DNA of 64,000 nt, from contig CAVXLG010000019.1 of the NCBI GenBank assembly GCA_963762615.1, forward strand, positions 1 through 64,000. The letters are read 5' to 3'. This document shows positions 58,586 to 64,000 of this stretch, piece by piece (the first letter of the stretch is position 1; every line of letters begins with the position of its first letter). A program made the position numbers and the translations under genes. The stretch is from PALSA-505 sp963762615. GTDB lineage: Bacteria > Actinomycetota > Actinomycetes > Streptosporangiales > Streptosporangiaceae. The notes beneath the pieces are model-generated. The model saw nothing but the letters and a program-made list of their open reading frames with translations. It made no database searches and was not told the origin of the DNA.

Positions 58586-59329
58586 ATGGCAGAACAGACC
58601 GGGGCGCGGTGGTCGGATACGTCCGGCATCCCTGAGCCGCCCTGGCGCACCGCGCGCAGATCGGCCGGGCGAGTACCGCTGACCCGCGAGGCGATCGTCG
58701 AGGCGGCGCTGCGGGTTATCGACGCGGAGGGCATGGACGGCCTGTCGATGCGCCGGGTGGGTGAGGAGCTCGGCACCGGGGCCGCGTCCATCTACTGGCA
58801 CGTGCGGAACAAGGACCAGCTGCTCCAGCTGGTTTTCGAGCGCGTGATCGAGGAAGTCCAGCTGCCCGATCCCGATCCGTCCCGCTGGCAGGAGCAGCTC
58901 GGCGACCTCGCCGACCAGATGCGGGCCATCCTGACCAGCCACCGGGACGTCGCGCGGCTATCACTGGGGCGCGTTCCCGCTGGCCCCGCGCTGGCGGTCC
59001 TCACCGAGTGGCTGTTCACGCTGCTGAAGCCGGCCGGCATCCCGGACCAGGTCATCGCCTTCCTCGGCGACCTCTTCGGCCTCTACGTCGGGGCTTTCGC
59101 GTTCGAGGAGAGCCTCGGCACCGCCTCCTTCACCGGCGGTGACCTGTCGCCCGAGCAGTTCTTCACGCTGCTGCGGGACTACGTGCTGTCCCTGCCCCCG
59201 GACCTGTTCCCGCATACCCAGGGGGCCGTGGACATGATCTTCGGGGGCGGTCCCGACGTGCGGTTCGCGTTCGGGGTCGATCTCATGCTCCGCGGCCTGG
59301 CGACCTACGCGAGCAAGCCCGCGGGCTGA
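58586..59329 (+). CDS. TetR/AcrR-family repressor (TetR_C_1 type)
   Basis: A 247-residue protein with an N-terminal HTH domain (PLTREAIVEAALRVIDAEGM, DGLSMRRVGEELGTGAASIY, WHVRNKDQLLQLVFE) and a long ligand-binding domain with WLFTLLKPAGIPDQVIAFLG, GLYVGAFAFEESLG. It probably represses the divergent drrAB-like operon and itself, and is released by the exporter's substrate. ATG 58586; a GTG nine bases upstream is also possible. Confidence 0.85.
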   Translation: MAEQTGARWSDTSGIPEPPWRTARRSAGRVPLTREAIVEAALRVIDAEGMDGLSMRRVGEELGTGAASIYWHVRNKDQLLQLVFERVIEEVQLPDPDPSRWQEQLGDLADQMRAILTSHRDVARLSLGRVPAGPALAVLTEWLFTLLKPAGIPDQVIAFLGDLFGLYVGAFAFEESLGTASFTGGDLSPEQFFTLLRDYVLSLPPDLFPHTQGAVDMIFGGGPDVRFAFGVDLMLRGLATYASKPAG

Positions 59330-59429
59330 GGGCGGGCCGGCCTGCCGCGGGCGCGGGCGGCGTTGCTGGCCGGCGGAGCGGGAGTCGGCGGGCTGTGGCC
59401 GGGCCCGCCTGCCGCGGGCGCTGCGTTCC

Positions 59430-59936
59430 TTACTGGCGGAGCAGGAAACCGCGGATGAAGGCGGCTTGCCCCACGTGCTGGAGATCGTCGGAGATCACGC
59501 TCATCAGCCGCACCCCGAGCGTCACCGGTGGGTCCCACGACTCGTCCACTATGCGGGGCAGATCGTCGTCGGACAGCGTCAGGACGTAACGGGTCGTCTG
59601 CTCGAAGACCGCGTCGTGATACGCGGTCAGCAGCTCGGCATCCGCCTGGACGGCGGCGACTTCCCTGGTGTCGTGGTCGTAGCCGGTGGCGTCCGGCCCG
59701 AACGGCAGCCCGAACCGCTCGAACCAGCCCCCCGACGTCCACACCTGCTCGCGCCCCTCGGCCTTGCAGACGTGGTCGTCCTGGATCCGGGTCAGGTGCC
59801 ATATCAGCCAGGCAATCGAGTTCGCCTCAGCGTCCACCCGGTACGCCAGCTGCTGGCGCGACAGGCCGTCCACCGCCAGGTGAACTTCCTCGCGGATCCG
59901 GCCGAACGCGTCAGCGAGCAGGTCAGCGCTGGTCAT
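59430..59936 (-). CDS. DinB/DUF664 family protein
   Basis: A 168-residue four-helix protein: AVDGLSRQQLAYRVDAEANS, IAWLIWHLTRIQDDHVCKAE (first metal His), ELLTAYHDAVFEQTTRYVLT and VISDDLQHVGQAAFIRGFLL (second His site). Probably metal-dependent, thiol-linked transferase or isomerase; substrate unknown. A 45-bp GC-rich segment just past its stop (59396-59445) partly repeats at 59336-59385. Confidence 0.82.
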   Translation of the reverse strand: MTSADLLADAFGRIREEVHLAVDGLSRQQLAYRVDAEANSIAWLIWHLTRIQDDHVCKAEGREQVWTSGGWFERFGLPFGPDATGYDHDTREVAAVQADAELLTAYHDAVFEQTTRYVLTLSDDDLPRIVDESWDPPVTLGVRLMSVISDDLQHVGQAAFIRGFLLRQ

Positions 59937-59984
59937 CGGGCAACTCCCTTCAGGTTCGCCGGCTCGCCGGCGGTCAGGCTGTGT

Positions 59985-61244
59985 CTAGTCCGTGAGCGCC
60001 TGGTAGACCAGCTGGCGCAGCTGGGGGCGGATGCGGTGCGCGCTCGTCGGCAGCAGCTGAGTGTAGAAGCATACGGTCAGCTGCTCGGCCGGATCGATCC
60101 AGAATGCGGTATTCGCCGCGCCGCCCCACGCGAGCTCGCCCTCGTTGCACAGCATCTTGCCGGCCGCCGGGTCCATCACGACGGAGAAGCCGAGGCCGAA
60201 GCCCACGCCGTAGGCCGGGGCATCGGCGATCAGCCGGCGGCCGGCCGTTTCCAGGTCACCCCCGCCCGGCAGGTGGTTGCGGCCCATGTAGGCGACCGTG
60301 CGTGAGCCGAGCAGCCGGGTGCCGTCCAGCTCCCCGGCCGGGCTGTCCGGGCGGGGCAGCAGCATCTGGCTGAACCGGTGATAGTCGGCGGCGGTGGACA
60401 CCAGCCCCCCGCCGCCGCTGAGCCAGCGGGGCCGGCTCCGGCCCAGGGCGCCGAGCAGGTCGTTGCGGACGGCCTTGTTCGCCTCATCCGGCGTGTACAG
60501 GGCGGCCAGCCGGGTGGCGTCCTCCTCCGCCGCGATCTGGAAACCGGTGTCGGTCATGCCGAGCGGGCGCAGGATGCGGCTGGAGAAAAACTCATCCAGG
60601 CTCTGTCCCGAGGCGACCTCGACCACCCGGCCGAGCACGTCGGTGGCCACCGAGTAGTTCCACTCGGTGCCCGGCTGGAACAGCAGCGGCAGCCCGGCCC
60701 AGACGTCGCAGCAACCGGCCAGGTCGAGCCCGGCCGGCGAGGTCCACTCGAACCCGGCGTTCCGGTACATCGCATCCACCGGGTGGACCCGGTGGAAGCC
60801 ATAGGTGAGGCCCGCCGTGTGCGTGAGCAGGTGCCAGATCCGCACCGGCTCGGTGGCGGGCACCGTAACCGGCTTGAGCTCGGGGCCGCCCGCGTACACG
60901 CGCACGCCGTCGAACGACGGGATGAAGGCGCTCACCGGGTCGGTCAGCTCGAACGCGCCCTCTTCGTAGAGCATCATGGCGGCGACCGAGGTGACCGGCT
61001 TGGTCATCGAGAAGATCCGCCACAGCGTCCCCGGCTCGACCGGCAGCCCGGCCTCGATGTCCCGCAGCCCGTACCGGGACACGTGCACGAGGCGGCCGTG
61101 CCTGCTCACCGTCAGCAGCCAGCCGGGCAGCCGTCCGTCGTCCACGTACCGGGCGAAGTGCCGGTCGATCCGGTCCAGCCGCTCCTTGCTGAATCCGGCC
61201 TCGGCCGGGTCGGCTTGCGGTTCCAGTTCGGGCATCGGGCTCAC
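59985..61244 (-). CDS. serine hydrolase of the beta-lactamase (class C/EstB) family
   Basis: A 419-residue protein with the S-x-x-K nucleophile in FSMTKPVTSVAAMM (Ser79, Lys82), a Y-S-V triad in WNYSVATDVLGRVVEVASGQ (usually YSN) and GVGFGLGFSVVMDP near the end, in place of the KTG box. Esterase or peptidase-like activity is expected rather than true beta-lactam resistance. No signal peptide, so it should be cytoplasmic. It lies 48 bp upstream of the DinB gene on the same strand, possibly one transcript. Confidence 0.85.
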   Translation of the reverse strand: MSPMPELEPQADPAEAGFSKERLDRIDRHFARYVDDGRLPGWLLTVSRHGRLVHVSRYGLRDIEAGLPVEPGTLWRIFSMTKPVTSVAAMMLYEEGAFELTDPVSAFIPSFDGVRVYAGGPELKPVTVPATEPVRIWHLLTHTAGLTYGFHRVHPVDAMYRNAGFEWTSPAGLDLAGCCDVWAGLPLLFQPGTEWNYSVATDVLGRVVEVASGQSLDEFFSSRILRPLGMTDTGFQIAAEEDATRLAALYTPDEANKAVRNDLLGALGRSRPRWLSGGGGLVSTAADYHRFSQMLLPRPDSPAGELDGTRLLGSRTVAYMGRNHLPGGGDLETAGRRLIADAPAYGVGFGLGFSVVMDPAAGKMLCNEGELAWGGAANTAFWIDPAEQLTVCFYTQLLPTSAHRIRPQLRQLVYQALTD

Positions 61245-61284
61245 TCCGGGTGATCGTGGCCGCCGGGGAGCGGCCGGCCGTTGC

Positions 61285-61480
61285 GCTGGCGCCTGCCCGG
61301 CGCCGCTGAACGTCTGCGCGACCTGGCCCAGGAATCAAGGGAAACCCCGGCCGTCGGGACGAGCAGGGCGAGCTGGCCGGCGGCAGGCCGTCGCGCGGGC
61401 GCCGGCCCGGCGCCGCTGAAGGTCTGCGCGACCTGGTCTAGCAGTCAAGGAAATCCCCGGCTATCCGGACGAGCAGGGCG
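61285..61480. repeat. imperfect tandem duplication of a gene 3' end
   Basis: A block of about 85 bp (CCGGCGCCGCTGAACGTCTG, GCGCGACCTGGCC, then AATCAAGGGAAACCCCGGCC, GACGAGCAGGGCGAGCT) at 61296-61375 is repeated at 61408-61480. The second copy contains the stop and last codons of the MetE-like gene; the first is non-coding. Confidence 0.75.
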
Positions 61481-62549
61481 AGCTTGTCGCGCTGGGCCTG
61501 CGGCGTGACCGGGTTGCCGCCCGCCGACGTGGCGAAGCCGCACTGCGGGCTGACGGCCAGCCGCTCGGTGCCGACCAGGGCGCCGGCCTGCCGCAGCCGG
61601 GCGGCGATGTCCCCGGCCCGCTCCAGCCGGGACGTCTTCGTGGTGACGAGGCCGAGCACGATGACCTTGTCGTCGGGCACCAGGCGGAGCGGGCCGAAGC
61701 CGCCGGACCGCTCGTCGTCGTATTCGAGCAGCAGCCGGTCGGCGTGTACCCGGCCGAAAACCGGGCCCGCGATCGGGTCGTAGCCGCCGGCCACCAGCCA
61801 CCGGCCGAGCTGGTTCCCGCGGCACAGGTGAAAGCCGAACGTGGCGGGCCGCCGGCCTCGATCACCGCGTTGTCCAGGTCGATCCCGTAGGACAGCCAGC
61901 GCTGCAGCGGCCATCCCCGCTCCTCGTAGAAGGCGCGCCAGCCGGGGTCGAGGAGCAGCGGGTAGTGCGGGGCGTCCAGCTGGATGTAGCCGCAGCCCAG
62001 CCGGACCAGCTCGCGCACCTCGTCACGCAGCAGCTCGACCACGTCCGCGAGGAAGGCGTCCAGGTCCCGGTAGGCGCCCGCCGACAGTTCCGGCGACCAG
62101 AGACTGGCGAACAGGCTCGGGCTCGGCAGCGTCACCTTGGCCGGCCGGCCGGTGCAGGCGCGTACGAAGGTGAACTCCTCGGCCGCCAGGCTCCGCCGCT
62201 TGCGCAGCGGCGCGACCACCGCCAGCCCGGCCGGCCGCGGCGCCGACGCGTCACCCGCCTCCGCCGAGTGCCAGTCGCCCCACAGCCAGGCGTCCGGGCC
62301 GACCCCGGCGAACCCGTCGCAGGCGGCCGTCAGCTCGGCCTGGAACGACTCGCGCCGCAGCTCGCCGTCGTTGACGACGGGCAGGCCGATCTCCTCCTGC
62401 AGGGCGACGACCTCGCGCACCGCGCGGTCCTCAGCCGCCTTGAACGCGGCCGGGGCGATCTCCCCCGCGGCGCGGGCCGTCCGGGCCCGGTGCAGGAACG
62501 GCGGCCGGAGCAGGCTGCCGACATGCTCGACGCGGGCGGTGACGGGCAT
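61438..62549 (-). pseudogene. cobalamin-independent methionine synthase-like gene (MetE C-terminal type), frameshifted
   Basis: From ATG 62549: ARVEHVGSLLRPPFLHRART, EIGLPVVNDGELRRESFQAE, GCGYIQLDAPHYPLLLDPGW, LSYGIDLDNAVIEA. Near 61850 the frame shifts by one base and continues FGFHLCRGNQLGRWLVAGGY, DDERSGGFGPLRLVPDDKVI, VLGLVTTKTSRLE, VSPQCGFATS with the zinc ligands His and Cys of the family. The product is a short MetE-like methyltransferase, usually a stand-alone enzyme of unknown methyl donor in actinobacteria. Only one lesion is visible and all motifs are intact, so sequencing error is a real alternative. Confidence 0.8.
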
Positions 62550-62750
62550 GACGCCAGCCTGCCATCCCGTCCTGGCGGTCACGAGCGGCGGCCCAGGCAT
62601 GACGCCCGGGCGGGCATCCCGCGGCAGGATCGGACGGCACCGTGTCGCCGCCGCCCGCGGCTCCGCTGCGGACTCCTCCTGCGCGCGGCCGCGGGCCATC
62701 GACTGGACGAACTCGGGACCTCGCTCCGCGATCGGCTCAGCCACTGCGGC

Positions 62751-63917
62751 TCAGGCCTCCAGCACCACGGCGAGACCCTGCCCCACGCCGATGCAGATCG
62801 CCGCGAGGCCCCACCCGCCGCCGCGGCCGTGCAGCTCGCGGGCGAGCGTGCCGAGTATCCGCGCGCCCGAGCAGCCGAGCGGATGACCCAGCGCGATCGC
62901 CCCGCCGTTGACGTTCACGATGTCCGGGTCGAGATCGGGCCACTCCGCGAGGCAGGCCAGCGACTGAGCGGCGAACGCCTCGTTCAGCTCGACCGCGGCC
63001 AGGTCCGCCCAGCCGATGCCGGCGCGCTTCAGCGCCGTTCGGGCGGCCTCGACCGGGCCGATCCCGAACAGCTGCGGCTCGACCGCGCTGACGCCGCGGG
63101 CGGCGATCCGGGCCAGCGGATCCCGCCCGGTCGCGGCGACGCCGCGCTCGCTGGCCAGCAGCAGCGCCGCCGCCCCGTCGCTGAGCTGCGACGAGTTACC
63201 GGCCGTCACGGTGCCACCGGGCCGGAACGCGGGCTTGAGCCCGGCCAGCTTCTCGGCCGTGGTGTCCGGCCGGATGCCCTCGTCGCGGTCCAGCCCGGCC
63301 AGGCCGGCCACCTCGTCGGCGAACCTGCCGTCGTTCCAGGCCCGCGCCGCCCGCTGGTGGCTGCGTGCCGCGAACGCGTCCTGGGCGGTCCGGGAGATGG
63401 CGTAGCGGTCGGCGAGTATCTCGGCGCCCTCGCCGAGGGCGACCGTCCACTCGGCGGGCATACCGGGGTTGATCATCCGCCAGCCCAGGGTGGTGGAGTA
63501 CGCGGTCTCGCTGTCCCGCTGGTAGCCCCGCTCCGGCTTGAGCAGCACCCAGGGGGCGCGGCTCATCGACTCCACGCCGCCGCCGATGATCAGGTCCGCG
63601 TCGCCGGCCAGCACCGCCCGGTCGGCGGCGATCGCCGCCTCCAGGCCGGATCCGCACAGCCGGTTGAGGGTCGCGCCCGGCACGGTCGCGGGCAGGCCGG
63701 CCAGCAGGCCAGCCATCCTGGCCACGTTCCTGTTGTCCTCGCCCGCGCCGTTGGCGTCGCCGAAGTAGACGTCGTCGATCCGCGCCGGGTCCAGCCCGGG
63801 GCTGCGGCCGAGCAGGGCGGAGATCGCGCCGGCGGCCAGGTCGTCCGGCCGGATCGCGGCCAGGGCGCCGCCGTGCTTGCCGATCGGGGTGCGCACGGCA
63901 TCGACGATGAAGGTCAC
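62751..63917 (-). CDS. acetyl-CoA acyltransferase (thiolase)
   Basis: A 388-residue thiolase: nucleophile Cys88 in NRLCGSGLEA, IIGGGVESMSRAPWVLLKPE, GNSSQLSDGAAALLLASERG, VELNEAFAAQSLACL, NVNGGAIALGHPLGCSGARI (catalytic His) and CIGVGQGLAVVLEA (second Cys). It should cleave or form 3-ketoacyl-CoA in fatty-acid or aromatic (beta-ketoadipate) degradation. DAVRTPIGKHGGALA is the usual N-terminus. No neighbours of the pathway are visible in the window; 63918-64000 shows no gene. Confidence 0.9.
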   Translation of the reverse strand: MTFIVDAVRTPIGKHGGALAAIRPDDLAAGAISALLGRSPGLDPARIDDVYFGDANGAGEDNRNVARMAGLLAGLPATVPGATLNRLCGSGLEAAIAADRAVLAGDADLIIGGGVESMSRAPWVLLKPERGYQRDSETAYSTTLGWRMINPGMPAEWTVALGEGAEILADRYAISRTAQDAFAARSHQRAARAWNDGRFADEVAGLAGLDRDEGIRPDTTAEKLAGLKPAFRPGGTVTAGNSSQLSDGAAALLLASERGVAATGRDPLARIAARGVSAVEPQLFGIGPVEAARTALKRAGIGWADLAAVELNEAFAAQSLACLAEWPDLDPDIVNVNGGAIALGHPLGCSGARILGTLARELHGRGGGWGLAAICIGVGQGLAVVLEA

Positions 63918-64000
63918 GTCCGCCTCCCCGCGGCCTCGAGCACGTTACGGTCCATCCACGCCAGGAAGGTGCCTCTGTCCCGGCTGACAGCATCCCACCG

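Overview
The window is high-GC DNA that reads as a soil-type actinobacterium. The signs are an F420-type LLM oxidoreductase, a DrrAB-type exporter with a TetR repressor, a SigE-family sigma factor with a membrane-anchored partner, DinB/DUF664 proteins, a DUF899 protein and many GTG starts. No rRNA, CRISPR array or complete tRNA gene is visible, and I cannot name the genus.

Positions 1 to about 30,600 look like a stack of decayed integrative elements. The 3' end of a tRNA-Arg(ACG) gene occurs four times in the same direction (1-35, 11665-11709, 18765-18809, 30505-30546), and shorter copies of its anticodon-loop core occur at 6064, 9556 and 24844. The 3' ends of tRNA-Ile(GAT) (6696, 10352), tRNA-Gly(CCC) (14447) and tRNA-Ala(TGC) (25457) are present too. 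Most of these scars have, at a near-constant distance, a pair of 8-10 bp direct repeats spaced 11-12 bp. I read these pairs as integrase arm-type sites. Different repeat words (TTGCTAAC, GGGAGCCA, TGGCCTGA-like, CGTGCCCG, GTGCAATTA, TCTCACAGAC) mark different integrase families, and each internal tRNA-Arg remnant joins the right end of one family to the left end of another. Three broken tyrosine recombinase genes remain (99-575, 11668-11907, 21890-22280).

Cargo in this part includes a frameshifted GntR regulator with a HAD hydrolase, a sigma/anti-sigma-like pair, a secreted beta-helix protein, a TauE-like permease, a DUF899 protein, a tandemly duplicated protein of unknown function (12069-13268), a methyltransferase, a P-loop kinase, a secreted penicillin-acylase-family enzyme, a phosphoesterase and an SDR/membrane-protein pair. 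Insertion sequences are an IS256-type copy with a perfect 9-bp target duplication (15745-17223), a deleted relative (22976-23371), an IS5-type copy (25676-26500) and IS110/IS5/IS256 fragments.

Positions 30,600 to 50,400 are mixed accessory DNA: gene remnants (alpha/beta hydrolase, VOC proteins, aminoglycoside phosphotransferase), a second copy of the TauE and DUF899 genes, secreted repeat proteins, four GNAT acetyltransferases, an F420-type oxidoreductase and a MerB-like protein.

Positions 50,600 to 64,000 look like ordinary chromosome: an MFS/cyclic-nucleotide-binding fusion split by one amber codon, DinB proteins, a large flippase with a degenerate kinase domain, a DUF4118 sensor-like protein, the DrrAB exporter with divergent TetR and two operator-like palindromes, a serine hydrolase, a frameshifted MetE-like gene and a thiolase. 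Several genes here and elsewhere carry a single-base lesion, so sequencing or assembly error should be considered alongside true decay.
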